Positions 36,061 to 47,531 of a stretch of DNA of 64,000 bases are shown here, one piece after another. The stretch lies in NCBI GenBank assembly GCA_964017065.1, contig OZ024783.1, positions 10,816,885 to 10,880,884 of the forward strand, in the 5' to 3' direction. The notes below the pieces were generated by a model. It saw only the letters and a list, made by a program, of their open reading frames with translations. It had not been told where the DNA came from and searched no databases. Made by a program: the position numbers and the translations under genes. The first letter of the stretch is position 1. Each line of letters begins with the position of its first letter. This DNA is from Haliclona indistincta (lineage: Eukaryota; Porifera; Demospongiae; Haplosclerida; Chalinidae).

Positions 36061-36283
36061 CAGTTGCAGTTTTACCGGATAAAAAGTCGATTATTTTGTT
36101 AAACTGATTTGATCAAGAATGAAGCAAAACTAGGGCTGTCGATCAGCAGCCATCTTGTCACTGGTCAACAAGAGCGGCCCTGCGTGAGTGGAAACGAGTC
36201 ATCGATAAACTTCTTTCTCTAGATGAATCTCATTAACTGCAGAACTGCACTTTCTCGACGATCGCGTGTGCGTATGCTTTAAT

Positions 36284-36826
36284 TGAGCTACGCCAAGGGC
36301 GTATAGAGAGAAGAGGGCATGCAACGCCAATACCGGCAATACAAACATCTAAATTTTTATTGTTACTAAAAATAGTCGTTTCCGGTATCAATTATTTTTG
36401 GAATATACGGGGAGAGAACGGAATCTTGACGTCACATGTTTTCTCAGTATGGCGGACAAACGAGTACTAGAAGAACAGCAAATCAGCAATGCAACACTAC
36501 GACGCCACGCGGAGCACGACAACTGAAACAAAGAAGGATCGTAAATTCTTCGCCACTCTCTGATACCGCCCGTCGTTTGTTGCTACATAAGTGTTCCGAT
36601 TCAGGTCACGGTTCTCGCGAAAGTGCAGTGAGTACGATGGTAGTCGAGCCAGTACAGCGTTTGGCGGGCGAATTCGCGCGCTGCAATGACGCAATTAACG
36701 TTTAATGGACTTAGCGTGATGTCACATCCGCGTGGGCGAAAAACTATCTTTAGTAACAATAAAAATTTAGATATCTGAGCGTTGCATGCCCTCTTCTCTC
36801 TATACGCCCTTGGCTACGCTTATAAT
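36284..36826. mobile_element. TIR element, about 540 bp
   Basis: The left end (CCAAGGGCGTATAGAGAGAA and GAGGGCATGCAACGC) and, further in, TCTAAATTTTTATTGTTACT are mirrored at the right end (GCGTTGCATGCCCTC, TCTCTATACGCCCTTGG). The TIRs together span about 100 bp with a small gap. The interior has a short ATG-initiated frame at 36450 (MADKRVLEEQQISNATLRRH, stops soon) and no transposase. No clear target duplication. Non-autonomous. Confidence 0.75.
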
Positions 36827-37351
36827 TCCAACGCAAGTAAAAACTTTAGGTATCTGGCTACCCATTGCACACATCTGAGTTCTTAACTCGCAAAAATGCG
36901 CAAATGCAAGCCTAAAAACTTCAGTGACTCCCAAAACACACGTTTTTGGTGCATTTCTGTACCGTACAACGTTGTGCAAGTAAGTTGAGCTTGCAAACTT
37001 GCTGTAGTGAAAGATGAGCCATTCTGTGAGCTGTTTGTAAAGTGAATTTTCTTAACTCAGCCAAATACCCATTTTCAAGCCTAAAAACTTCAGCTACTGA
37101 GCTTATTCAGTGACCTATACTTATTAGTTGATAACTTTTGCAATAGTTGGTTGTGAGCTGTCATATTTGATGCACATAATCTACAATGATATACCATACT
37201 TCAGACCAGATTTGAAGATTATATTACCTTTGATAAAATGTTTACAGCATAATATGTAAAACCATCACAATTGGACTCTCTAAGCTGGAAGCACTGTATC
37301 ATTGTCAGATAAAGTGAGAATGTGTTAAACTGATTCACAAAAACTAAGGTT

Positions 37352-37687
37352 TTGACAACAATGGCTCACAACATTCCTTCAACTACAAAGAAGAGAACGA
37401 CACAACAAGTCAACAACACGAGTGAAGTGAAGGAACGAAGATACAAGTGCAGCAAGCACACAACACTGATTGCTTCACTGTATTGTCAGCACTACGTACA
37501 ATCATCTTCAAATAATTCTCAACACAATCACACTACTATAACACACCAAGACAAGTTGTTAGCCTTTGCTGTGAACCAAAATTGTCAACACAAGTACATG
37601 CACGTACGCAGAAACATTTTCTATTTTATGCTACATATAAATAGATTAATGCGAGAAAAAATTAATGATGTAAATCAGTTGCCGTAA
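37352..37687 (+). CDS. Unrecognised ORF
   Basis: 110-codon open frame with basic, Ser/Thr/His-rich composition (TTKKRTTQQVNNTSEVKERR; SKHTTLIASLYCQHY). An acceptor-like CTAAGGTTTTGACAAC context is weak. Little supports expression. Confidence 0.2.
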   Translation: MTTMAHNIPSTTKKRTTQQVNNTSEVKERRYKCSKHTTLIASLYCQHYVQSSSNNSQHNHTTITHQDKLLAFAVNQNCQHKYMHVRRNIFYFMLHINRLMREKINDVNQLP

Positions 37688-38933
37688 GTGCTAGTTTCAC
37701 ACTACATTTCATCGATGAAAAACGTGTACTATTTAAAGATGAACATGAGTCACACGACGTGCTATCTTGCTGATAAATAGCTCATGTTAAATAGTTTATG
37801 CATTGCACAATACAAATAGTGTGTCTTACCGTACCTTGGAGCAGACCTCATACAACACAGAATAATTATTTACTTATGCACTTACATATAATATTAATAT
37901 ACCAAAGCTAATACGCATACATTAGTAACTTATTCTCAACTACATGAAAGCATTTGTACTCCAGTACAGAACGGTACGATTATACTAAGCATTCATACTT
38001 TAGTATATTATTTTCTACTAAGTAATACATTGTTTTAACTAAGTACCTTTTCGTTTCTATTTGAACTTTGTGAAGTTGAGAGAGAAGAGCAGGATACGAT
38101 GAGAGAGATAGAGAGTTCGGCCATTTCAGTAAGAGATGACCAGCCAACTGCAGCCTATGAGGAGGACAGAGCAATAAGTATTATTTGAACACTATTACTG
38201 TAGTACCATGTCATAATAGATGGGTTAGTTGTGTTGGTCGACAGTAGATCAACAAGTGAAGACCAGTTTGTGTCCAGTCTGCGTCTTTTAGCTGAGAAAA
38301 AGATAAAACAATAAAAAGATCAAAGATAAAAAAATAGCACAATATCAACAATACACATACAATAATATAAAAAATAGAAACTGGACGATTATTGTTGAAA
38401 GCTACTCTGCTTGGACTTGGAGCAGTTTGATCAATATAGCAATAGCTAACCAAACAGTATTCACGCATCTTGTACTTGTACTCGCATGGCTCCGGTCGAT
38501 GTAGCTCCAATGTAAACACAACTGCAAGACCATGTAGTGGTGGTCTCTACGATGCGGCCTTCTTGTAGCTGGAATTGCTCGGGGACGTCCACAGCTAGTT
38601 TTGGGGGCTTTTAGCACTTGCATTGCACATTCAAAGTGCAAACAACGTCATTGGCATAACTATGACATCATTGCTGGGGCGGTGGTGGAATTAAGATGGC
38701 GACATAGCCAGTAATCACTTGCACAAGTGTGTACTATATTCATAATGGTTTCTGTCACCATTAGTACAAATAATGAAAAGGTCAGAGTTAGTACAACTGC
38801 AACAATCGTGTCATCATACAAGGAGCAGTTCTTAGTTTGCTGCTCTGCTGACGTAACATTGTGAGGGGCGAGCCTGAGCGAGAAATGCTATAAATTTACA
38901 TCTGGAATAGATCACCTCAAAATTTGGCGACTG

Positions 38934-39227
38934 GTGAAGGGTATATGTGTACATGGTATCCCTCAGCTTGTCTCACCAATAAAAGGAAAGCAAGTGCGTT
39001 ATTTTGATGCAAGGCTGAATGATGACAAGAAAGTGAGACGTGTTGTGTCGTTTGATGGTGAGCTACAACCATTAATGAAAAAGGCAGAAGAGAAGTCCGT
39101 TGTAGCCCTTGAGAACAGTAACGTTAAAAACAACACATTGACATGTCAACTGGAGGTCCATTTGAACAAGTATTCGGTAGTGAGTTGTTCACCACGTAAG
39201 TTTGAGCTGGGAGAGTGTGCTTTCTGA
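38934..39227 (+). CDS. Unrecognised exon, repetitive-protein type
   Basis: The frame reads GICVHGIPQLVSPIKGKQVR, YFDARLNDDKKVRRVVSFDG and LMKKAEEKSVVALENSNVKN, ending TAG... after GECAF. The order (VSP, YFDxxL, RRVVxF, EKxxVxLxN) resembles an uncharacterised, possibly OB-like domain seen repeatedly in invertebrate and fish genomes. It is probably an exon of a transposon-carried gene. Similarity is from memory and by eye. Confidence 0.35.
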   Translation: MKGICVHGIPQLVSPIKGKQVRYFDARLNDDKKVRRVVSFDGELQPLMKKAEEKSVVALENSNVKNNTLTCQLEVHLNKYSVVSCSPRKFELGECAF

Positions 39228-40149
39228 CATGGGCGGAACTACAGTGCAAATCTATGAATACAGAAGTGATGTAGTTACAGAAGTCCTGTCGGTTGACTTA
39301 GGAATTAGAAGGGAAATATGCTCCTGAAAATTGTAAGTATATTACATGGTGTAGCAGGTGACAAGTGTCAGTTGTAGTATTTAAAACTAGACACGTGAAG
39401 TAGTTGAGCATTCTTAGGTTTTGTGTCTATTTTTCTTTTCAATGAAATCACCAAATCTTCGCATATACTTCGGTAACTTATGATGGATCCTACTCTCGAT
39501 GCCCCTGACCCTGCGGCAGAGATGGCTACGATGCTCAGTGAGATTCGGGAGTCTCAGAGAATCTGTACTGTAGTAATCTTTGTTATGTAATCTGTCCCTC
39601 TTGTTGCCAGTCAGTCTGTCACCTTTTGCACTTGTGTCATTGAGTGCTGTAAGTCATTATTTCTCTCTCAGTTTCAATATTGAATCATACTATGATGCTG
39701 GGAAGAGATTGGCTAAAATGTCTGAAACTAGACTGGAAGACGATCGGTGCCATTCATCTTGTCAAGAAAAAGCTGGATTCTGGATTTTCCAGACCGTTAG
39801 TTGCCATTGACTCGTTTGAGGTAAATCATGTTTTATAATGTTCATAACATTAGATCTTGGACTAACAAAAGATGGAAGAGCAAGTCCTGGCTGAGGGTTG
39901 CAAGAACACTTGAGTATAGCCGTTACTTGGATTTTCCTACAGGCCAGCAGTTATTATCTTAGAAGATTTATCATAGCTATCTCAATACACTTGAGTACAT
40001 TCTGAAAAGGTATACGACCAACAATAGAAGCAGGTCGTAAAACACAAGTCAACAATCCTTCGAAAAAAAACAGCTTAATACACTTTTCGCAATATTTATT
40101 GTTTATTCTATTTGGAAACAATTTATTGTTATAATTATTATCAAGAATA

Positions 40150-40552
40150 TTATCTTAGTGCGGTAAAGTCACAAAGACAAGGAGTAATAAGAGGAGCCTG
40201 AGAAAGAAGAAAAGACAAGACAACAAAACTAAAGCCGAGAAGCTGGAGAAAGTACCTGAAGGGTGTGAAACATAAAAGAAACGAATAAGAAAGAGAAAAA
40301 GGAAGACAAAGAAGAAGGAGCTTCAGCTAATAGCAGATGCTGTAGAGAAGACAGTAGAAAAGAGAAGAAGAAAGAAGACAAGAAAGGCAGAGCTTCAGTT
40401 AGGGAAAGATATTGGAGGAGAGGAAAATTTTTCCACTAGTACGATAAAAGCCGAAAAGAAAAGGAGGAAGAGAAAGAAAAAGAAAACAACTAGTCAAACG
40501 AAGAAGGATGAAATATTAATGGTAGCATCAGTAAAGCCTGACGAAGAGGGAT
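40150..40552 (+). pseudogene. Lys/Arg-rich coding-like tract, one stop
   Basis: About 130 codons in one frame, interrupted once by TAA at about 40273. The frame gives TKTRSNKRSLRKKKRQ before the stop, and KRIRKRKRKTKKKELQLIAD, KRRRKKTRKAELQLGKD and KAEKKRRKRKKKKTT after it. The sequence is almost pure purine on the plus strand over 400 bp. It may be a fast-evolving basic nuclear protein or a purine tract that happens to be open. ELQL recurs, hinting at an internal duplication. Confidence 0.35.
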
Positions 40553-40699
40553 AATAAGGAAAAAGAAAGACAGAGTGAAGAAAAGGACTTTGTAGCTGAC
40601 CAGTAGTATGCAAGCACACAGTAGCCTACACAGGTATAACAGGTAGCTACATGTTTCGATCAAACCTGCTGATAGTTGACTGCAATCCTAGATACTCAC

Positions 40700-40829
40700 T
40701 ATTTCGACAAGCATTCGCTGTCTCGGTACACGTATTTTGCTCCCTCGGTTCGTGTTTCCCTCCTGGTAGCCGGCCCGCCACGTCGTTACGTTCCCTGGTG
40801 CTTGGTTGCAACAGTTGAGAAATATTCAT
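40700..40829 (-). CDS. Possible first exon, minus strand
   Basis: ATG at 40829 opens MNISQLLQPSTRERNDVAGR and continues GGKHEPREQNTCTETANACR to a GTGAGT donor at 40699. No following exon was found at lower coordinates, where the basic plus-strand tract lies. Low support. Confidence 0.25.
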
Positions 40830-41298
40830 AGTTGTATGCTATACGAGGTTCATCCAAGCTGCAATTTATGCTTTATGCTAAAGCATCTTAACCAATATCC
40901 ATCATTTTCACAAAAGGCACCACATGTTCAACCAATCTTTGACGATGATGATAAGTGAACTATTTATGACCTGTTTGATGTGAGATCTTCACACGAAGAC
41001 GAGAAGGTAAGAAAATTAGATAAAAACTAAGAGAATTATTGCAGAATGGTGAGATAATAATCCATTATGTGCACTTTATTCAGAATTTCACAAAGCAACT
41101 TCTGCGTGTTACTTTCAACATTCCTACAATTGTCGACATGAAAAGAGTCTGGTGTTACTAAAGAAGCACAATTACCATCAGCAACAGCAAAGGCAAACTT
41201 CATTTCTTCATTGAACCTGCTTTTACTGATCACGACTCCCAACAGAAAATCTACAGCAACTTAGAGTTTTAAGTCAAGTACTTTTTTAGGCTACATCT

Positions 41299-41616
41299 AT
41301 GTCGACTAAATCTAGAAAAAGACGCCGCTCGTATTCTGATGATGTTTGGCCAAAGCGAAGACCAGAGGCTTTGGCTAACTCTATCGTTGCCCATGAAATG
41401 AATAACTGGTTGTCTGTAGAAAATATTTTAATAAGTGAAAAGCTGTTGCCGTTCCATCAATTTCATGAGTCCAATATCAATATTATGCTGTCTAGTAGCA
41501 CATTGACTCTGATATATAATGGTTTATGTCAAAAAATATCATGTTCGGAGGTACATGACAGAATTTATCAGAGAGCGCTATTCTGCATCCGATTGGTTTC
41601 AATGCTGACCAGATGA
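41299..41616 (+). CDS. Unrecognised ORF beside Gag fragment
   Basis: ATG-initiated, 105 codons: MSTKSRKRRRSYSDDVWPKR and then NSIVAHEMNNWLSVENILIS. The basic start is plausible for the Gag-like ORF whose later part appears at 41678. There is a frame change between them. Confidence 0.3.
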   Translation: MSTKSRKRRRSYSDDVWPKRRPEALANSIVAHEMNNWLSVENILISEKLLPFHQFHESNINIMLSSSTLTLIYNGLCQKISCSEVHDRIYQRALFCIRLVSMLTR

Positions 41617-41677
41617 TAAATTCGATTTATTTTGATAAATCGAAGCTGACAGGCAGAGAGCTACAACAGCCGAAAGT

Positions 41678-41926
41678 GTGGTAGTGACCGTCCTAGCCTC
41701 GGAAAAACCAAGGCGTGAAGTGCCCAACCTCCTCAGTTGGATTCAGTGCTTCAGTACATATGCCTGTGTCCTCGGAGAGTCCTACCCGGAACTGAGACGA
41801 GGTATATGGGAGTACCAGATTTTCATTGTGAGAAAAGCGCGCAGATATGGGAGGGGCTGGCAGGAGTATGACTCGATGTTCCGGCAGCAGCCAGCTGTGA
41901 AGATAAAGATTTGGACGAAAAGCTGA
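41678..41926 (+). pseudogene. DIRS-type Gag fragment
   Basis: The frame has REVPNLLSWIQCFSTYACVL, ESYPELRRGIWEYQ, IVRKARRYGRGWQEYDSMFR then QQ. The pattern (P.LL.WIQCF..Y..V......P.....L..Y...I...A....G..W..YD..FR) is typical of Gag-like ORFs of tyrosine-recombinase (DIRS-like) retroelements. The frame breaks right after the FRQQ motif. The same end sequence recurs at 45800 in the related repeat. Confidence 0.5.
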
Positions 41927-42690
41927 AATATCACGAACTTAAAATTATTGCTGTGTTCATCGTGGGCAGTCATATATAGCTGTCATAACTCTATGAACAC
42001 CATTATTATTTTTGACATTATACAGAGCGATTGGTCGTGAAACCATTGTCTTTCACAGAGATATCTTGAACCCTCTAGCATCGAGATAGCTGAGGCAACT
42101 GAGGCTGACGAGAATCAGCCTCGAACTATTTCACAAGAGGCAAAGGGAATAAAACCAGAAGAATTGGTGGGTGTTTAACATTAAGATCAATGATTTTTAA
42201 TTCTTTTACGATTTCAGTATTAAAATGACGATGGCAGTGCTTGTGCTGCAGAACCAGAGGCTCTGAAATGTTTGTTTAGTTACTTAGTGAAATGCAAAGA
42301 GGATGACAAGGCAAACAAATTGCTACCCGGCACCCTAACTAGGACTGCATTGTATTGAGCTAAGTAGGTACGGTTTGAAGCAGGGCTGCCCAATGAACAT
42401 GAGGCTGCAACACTTCTAAGCTTAAAGGGTAATAAGATCACAAACACCACCTGGGCCTGTCACAAGTTCTCCAGGCAGGATCAAGTAACTGCCGATATGT
42501 TGTGAAATTTGTGGAAGAGTGTGGAAAAGCAGCACATCAGTGCTGTTGGAAAGGTGGCTATGGAAATAATTTATGTTGAGCTGAATTATTGTGTGTGCTA
42601 CAAATGTCTGTGTTGGTAGGACCGGTGGGACGAGGTAGGACGAGTAGGACCGGTGACTAAACCAATAATAATGAAGAAATGGTTTTATAG
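41868..42690. repeat. Transposon-derived repeat, copy a
   Basis: Shares long collinear blocks with 45795-46690 and 47083-47262: GATGTTCCGGCAGCAGCC, CTAGCATCGAGATAGCTG, GAGGCTCTGAA..TTTGTTTAGTTAC, AAATGCAAAGAGGATGACAA and ATGAAGAAATGGTTTTATA. The 3' end resembles the PHD-like tail of the SWIM gene at 58-61 kb. Confidence 0.8.
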
Positions 42691-42739
42691 GCAGTGTTAT
42701 CTAGTTAATCCATTTTAACCTGTCAGAATTACATATACA

Positions 42740-43045
42740 GGAGTAGGCAGAAGCAAAAACTCTGTCTGAAAGAGATGAAAGAGATGAGTGGAAAGAAAAG
42801 GCAAACTGTGAATCACAAACTACACAATGTGCGACGAAGAGATAAAAGAAAATGTGCACAGCTTGCAAAGAAGAAAACAGATTCTTGTCTTGAAATCAAA
42901 GCAGAAGAATATCAGGCAGCACAAAGTTCGGAGACTGAATGATAAAGTCGTGTACTACAGGAAAATTCACAAACAAAGGGTACGAGCAGTGAGTCAAAAC
43001 AGATCCGTGCGCAGCAATGACCTGCTATGCTATGCTGTCTAAACC
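42740..43045 (+). pseudogene. Basic transposon ORF fragment
   Basis: The frame reads RQKQKLCLKEMKEMSGKKRQ, VNHKLHNVRRRDKRKCAQLA and KKKTDSCLEIKAEEYQ; a neighbouring frame is also open and basic. It lies just upstream of the EnSpm-like transposase and may be part of the same element. Confidence 0.3.
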
Positions 43046-43329
43046 AGTGTACTAAAGCAAAAACAACAAGAGACAAGATGTGGACTGCTTATCACAAATG
43101 ACAGTTATCCGAAAACTACACATCTTTGTGGAGGACGTTTCTTGCCAACAGTGACTCCTCAATGTCGCCAATCTTATGCCAACATGTCGACATGAAGTTT
43201 TAAAGCAGTTAATCAAAAACCATTACCCAGTCTCAAATGTATCTGTAAAAGAACCAGCAAAATATGATCCAACTTATGAAGAACTAAGTGAGATTCGTTA
43301 TGCATCTGGCTGGGTTGTAAATACTTTTT

Positions 43330-43833
43330 ACTAAGAGTGGTGGTGCACTGCTATTAAAAAAAGTACGCAGCTCGAAAGGTACCGAATACCTGGCACCTTT
43401 TAAAACATTTTGCTACCAGAGTGTTTTAAGTAGCTTAGAAACTCTGTTAAATCGTGAAAGCAACTTAGAGTTGTGTGAAAAGTGGAGAACTAGAGAAATC
43501 AATAAAAATGCATTTAGAGATGTATATGATGGGACTAAGCATTTCCTAGTTGATAACGGTGACGGGCTCCCTTTTCTAGCTGAGCCTTTTCATTATCTCT
43601 TAATGCTCAACTGTGACTGGTTTCAGCCTTTTAAACATACTCAATACTCTGTTGGTGTTTTATATTTGGCTTTAGAAAATCTACCACGAGAGGTAAGATT
43701 CAAGAGAGAGAACATCATAATAGTGGGTCTGATACCTGGTCCTACTGAACCATCTAAAACTATCAATTCTTATCTGCGGCCATTAGTTGATGAATTAAAA
43801 CGCTTGTGGGAGGGTGTTACTTTAAAAACCTGA
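43330..43833 (+). pseudogene. EnSpm/CACTA-like transposase (Tnp2) fragment
   Basis: One frame is open for 167 codons: SGGALLLKKVRSSKGTEYLA, PFKTFCYQSVLSSLETLLNR, FRDVYDGTKHFL, LMLNCDWFQPFKHTQYSVGV, LYLALENLPREVRFKRENII, VGLIPGPTEPSKTINSYLRP and LVDELKRLWEGV. The NCDWFQPFKHTQYSVG...LPREVR..ENI...G.IPGP.EP....N.YL.PLV.EL block is the signature of the Transposase_21/Tnp2 domain of CACTA elements. It stops at 43831, and a second frame (43806-44057) continues with an acidic linker (VDDEGDDFNEST). N- and C-terminal parts are absent, so the element is dead. Confidence 0.75.
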
Positions 43834-44043
43834 AGAAGTCACCAAAGTGGAAGAAAGATCTAGACATACTTATTAGTGCTTTTGTTGACGACGAAGGAGA
43901 TGATTTCAATGAATCTACATTGTCCGTAGAAACTCTTAGTTGGACGCAGGTTCAGATGCTCGGACCGACGCTTGTACCAAGTGTCAGTAGCATAGTACGC
44001 ACCGTTATAGTTACCTCAGAGAAGAGATCTCGTTTGACTATTA

Positions 44044-44065
44044 GGGAGGCACGGTAGTGCCTCCC
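44044..44065. repeat. Hairpin H1, GGTA loop
   Basis: A perfect 9-bp stem (GGGAGGCAC / GTGCCTCCC) around GGTA, 5 bp before a TAGGGTTG block. A second hairpin of the same design but different stem sequence is at 47505-47529. Confidence 0.75.
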
Positions 44066-44069
44066 TATG

Positions 44070-45264
44070 TAGGGTTGAACGGAAAAACAAGATGGCGGCT
44101 ACATACAATGTATTAGCGTTCAAACGCTGATATTTCGCCAGGTGGCGAATCTTATACGTTCAAGAACACTTAGATCTGCTCTCTGGCGTTGCCCCATCTT
44201 ACAGTAGCAAGGAGAGTGCTCTACACTGTTACTAAAGTGACGAACCTAGAAACGGTGAAAAATCGAGTTTCGTCATCTTCGTTTTCTTCTTTCTTCTTCC
44301 ACTCGCCTAGCACCTTTACGTGAGCAGTGCCGAGACCAAAACACCCACGAACAGTCGTGAAATTCTCCTGGCATGTGCCTTTTGAACTTAGTTTTTAGCG
44401 AAACGGCGATATAAATTCCGCGAATTCTCGATCGTGATCCATTGTCAGCTAAGTGTTAGACGCCATTATTGCGATTGCGCAATACGCACGTGACCAAGCT
44501 GTGGTTAGCGCACGTGACCAAACACTAACTTGAGTATCGCTACGCCGCCCGTATAGATCACAGAGAAGACATATTTGTCTGGAGTCTTCGAAGAACGGTA
44601 AGCTAGCAAGCGCAGAATCACCATTCTGCCTTGCCAGATAATTATAACCGCCGTAAACGAGTGTGGGCGGGGCTCGTATGCACTGTATACTTCTATTCAT
44701 GCATGCATAGGCGAGCTGATATCTACAGCATAAGAATTATTTAGCTACAAGTTTAAAATTGTTAACAATAAAGAAAAGCCATCAACAACAGGAAAACCAA
44801 ACCAATGGTGGAAACAAAGATGGCACAGTAATTGCATGATATTGAACTGCACTTCACTGAAAAAGAAAAAAGGACACAAACAAGAAAATTAAAAAGATTT
44901 CTATCGAAATCAAAAGGATGTAGGGTTGTGAAATCTACCACTGGTCAACAATGTAAACTAACAAGGAACAAGCATGGAATGGTAACACGATTGACTTGCT
45001 AACAGACCATAGATCCCTACATCAGTGCCTGCTGTACATAAGCTGTCACAAGCTGAATGCATGTCAGGTGTCAGTCAACAGCAACTAGCCGAACTAGCTA
45101 TAGCCAACCACAGCAGGCACTGATGTAGGGATCTATGGTCTGTTAGCAAGTCAATCGTGTTACCATTCCATGCTTGTTCCTTGTTAGTTTACATTGTTGA
45201 CCAGTGGTAGATTTCACAACCCTACATCCTTTTGATTTCGATAGAAATCTTTTTAATTTTCTTG
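44070..45264. mobile_element. Hairpin-bounded element E1 (1155 bp between TAGGGTTG ends)
   Basis: TAGGGTTG at 44070-44077 and its complement CAACCCTA at 45217-45224 delimit 1155 bp. After the first, AACAAGATGGCGGCTACA is shared with the related element E2 (47532). The right part is a giant inverted repeat: 44881-45034 and 45111-45264 are 154-nt arms, identical over their whole length, with a 76-nt spacer. The interior contains no long ORF, a CTTCTTTCTTCTTCC tract and CACGTGACC words. Confidence 0.6.
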
Positions 45265-45794
45265 TGTCTTTAGAGGATCTGATATCTGAAGTGAAATCGA
45301 TATCGTACAAATTCGGCGAACTTCAAGCGAGTTGAAGATGAAGGAGAGATGTCGTGCAGAGGAAGACACGGCCAGAGCTCAGAAGCGACCAGAGTTCGCG
45401 CTGAGCTAGAACCCGGAGATCACGATCAAGAGCTCGCTAGAAGGAATATCGGAAGTCTAGCACCCACACCTGTGACAGCAGACAGAGCAGATCAAGCAGC
45501 CGACGGATGTACTATAATTATATTCCATATTCCACTCCATATTCCACTCCACGCCTCTCTGCTAAGTGAGACAGAGTAGGCGTGTTACCATCTGTTAATC
45601 AGAAAATATCATCCGAGCGTTTGAAGAGCCAGTACCTTCATGAGGACTTATGCACAGCATTACTCATGCTGTAGCAGCTGTGAAGATAAACATTTGTTTG
45701 AAAAGCTGAAATATCGTCTGTAATATAAAATTGTATTAAAGACGTAAACAACAGCGGCCTGTTTTACAATTGCTTACACTCCCGCTTCAGAACA

Positions 45795-46690
45795 GGAATA
45801 TGACTCGATGTTCCGGCAGCAGCCAGCTGTGAAGATAAACATGTGTATGAAAAGCTGAAATATCATGAACTTTAAATCATTGCTGTGTTCATTGTGGGCA
45901 GTCATATATAGCTGTCATAAACTGAACTAACATTATAATTTATTACACTCTATGAACACCACTATTATTTTTGACATTATAAAGAGCGATTGGTCGTGAA
46001 ACCATTGTCTTTCACAGATATATCTTGAACCTCCTAGCATCGAGATAGCTGTACCTCAGCTATCTCGATGCTAGGGGGTTCAAGATATATCTGTGGCTGG
46101 CAAGAATCAGCCTCAAGCAATAAATATTCCAAAGGGAATAGAATTATAAGAAATTGGTGGTTGTTTAACATTACAATCAATGATTTACATCTTTTACGAT
46201 TTCAGTATTAAATTGACAATAGCTTGTGCTGCAGAACAAGAGGCTCTGAAGAGTTTGTTTAGTTACTTAGTGAAATGCAAAGAGGATGACAAGGATAAGC
46301 AATTGTTACCCGCCACCTTAACTAGAACTGCATTGCATTAATTGTTGCTCGCCTGATGTTTTTCGATCTCTCAGTTGCTCACTTGATGTTCTTTGAGCTA
46401 AAGTAAGCACGCTTTGAAGCAGGCTGCCCAATGCACACGGGGCTAATAAGATGATGCTTTAAGATCACAAACACCACCTGGACAAGTTCTCTAGGCAGGA
46501 TCAAGTAACAGCCGATATGTTATGAAATTTGTGGAAAAGCAGCACATCAGTGCTGTTGGAAAGGTGGCTATGCATTAGTTGAGCTGAATTATTGCGACGT
46601 GTGCTGTAAATCTTTTCTGTGTTGGTACCAGTAGGACTATGGTGACTAGACCAATAATAATGAAGAAATGGTTTTATATAGTCAGTGTTA
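45795..46690. repeat. Transposon-derived repeat, copy b
   Basis: Collinear with 41868-42690, but interrupted at 46013-46095 by a fold-back inverted repeat that copy a lacks. Confidence 0.8.
46013..46095. repeat. Fold-back inverted repeat in repeat copy b
   Basis: 39-nt arms (46013-46051 and 46057-46095), 38 of 39 paired, spacer only 5 nt. The homologous place in copy a (about 42054-42110) has the left arm but no inverted copy, so the second arm was added in copy b. Confidence 0.85.
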
Positions 46691-47082
46691 TATAGCCAAA
46701 TTAAAGACACGCCCATAAACACATATCAGGTTTGGTTGCACGCTCTTCTCGAAATTGCAGTGAGGTATTTCGATGAAACTCAGAGTCTGTCTATTTGCGG
46801 CGTACGCGATCTTCTCGATGACAAAATCAGAATCTAGTTAATCTATCTACTAGATCCTGACAGTACATCTCATAATATCGTACAAATAAGTGTACCCAGG
46901 TTAAAGAGTCTTCTTCACGGTGAACTACAGATTATGACACACCAAAGCAAGGTAAGGTCTTAGTCCTGGTAGAGTGCTATTAGACACTGCTTGTATACCT
47001 ACCCTAACTTCAAACAAAATCCTGTGTTAAAGAACAGTGGTGTTGACAAAAATGTTGTCAGGTTTTGAATCACATGCAGAGG

Positions 47083-47262
47083 CTCTGAAATGTTTGTTTA
47101 GTTACTTAGTGAAATGCAAAGAGGATGACAAGGAAAAGAAATTGTCACCCGGGCACCTTAACTAGAACTGCATTGTATTGAGCTAAAGTAGGTACGCTTT
47201 GAAGCAAGGCTGCCCAATGAACATGAGCCTGCAACGCTTCTAAGCTTAAAGGGTAATTATTT
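47083..47262. repeat. Transposon-derived repeat, copy c (partial)
   Basis: Only the central block of the family (from GAGGCTCTGAAATG to AAGCTTAAAGGGTAAT) is present. Confidence 0.8.
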
Positions 47263-47504
47263 ATCTGAAAATAGTTCCAGTAAGTGGAGATGGCAACTGC
47301 CTATTTAGAGCTGTCAGCTGTCTCTTATTTCACAATGAAAATCAACACGACAGTGTTCAAGAGATTAAATGAGAAAACTGATAAAAAGAAACGACGAGAA
47401 AGCATTTCGCTAGCAAGCAAAGTATTCTTGCAAAGTAAGCAAGTAAGCAAGCAAGCAAAGTATTCTTGAGGAGTATGATCTTTTTGATGCTCCATCTCAA
47501 ATAT

Positions 47505-47529
47505 TATGCCACGCGGTAGACGTGGCATA
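47505..47529. repeat. Hairpin H2, CGGTAGA loop
   Basis: A perfect 9-bp stem (TATGCCACG / CGTGGCATA) with loop CGGTAGA, 2 bp before TAGGGTTG. Stem sequence differs from H1, while loop core and downstream block are kept. Confidence 0.75.
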
Positions 47530-47531
47530 TT

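Noticed and set aside
44044..44065. Helitron 3' end hairpin
   Set aside because: The hairpin is followed by TATGTAGGG rather than a CTRR end next to an AT target, and no 5' TC end or Rep/helicase ORF was seen.
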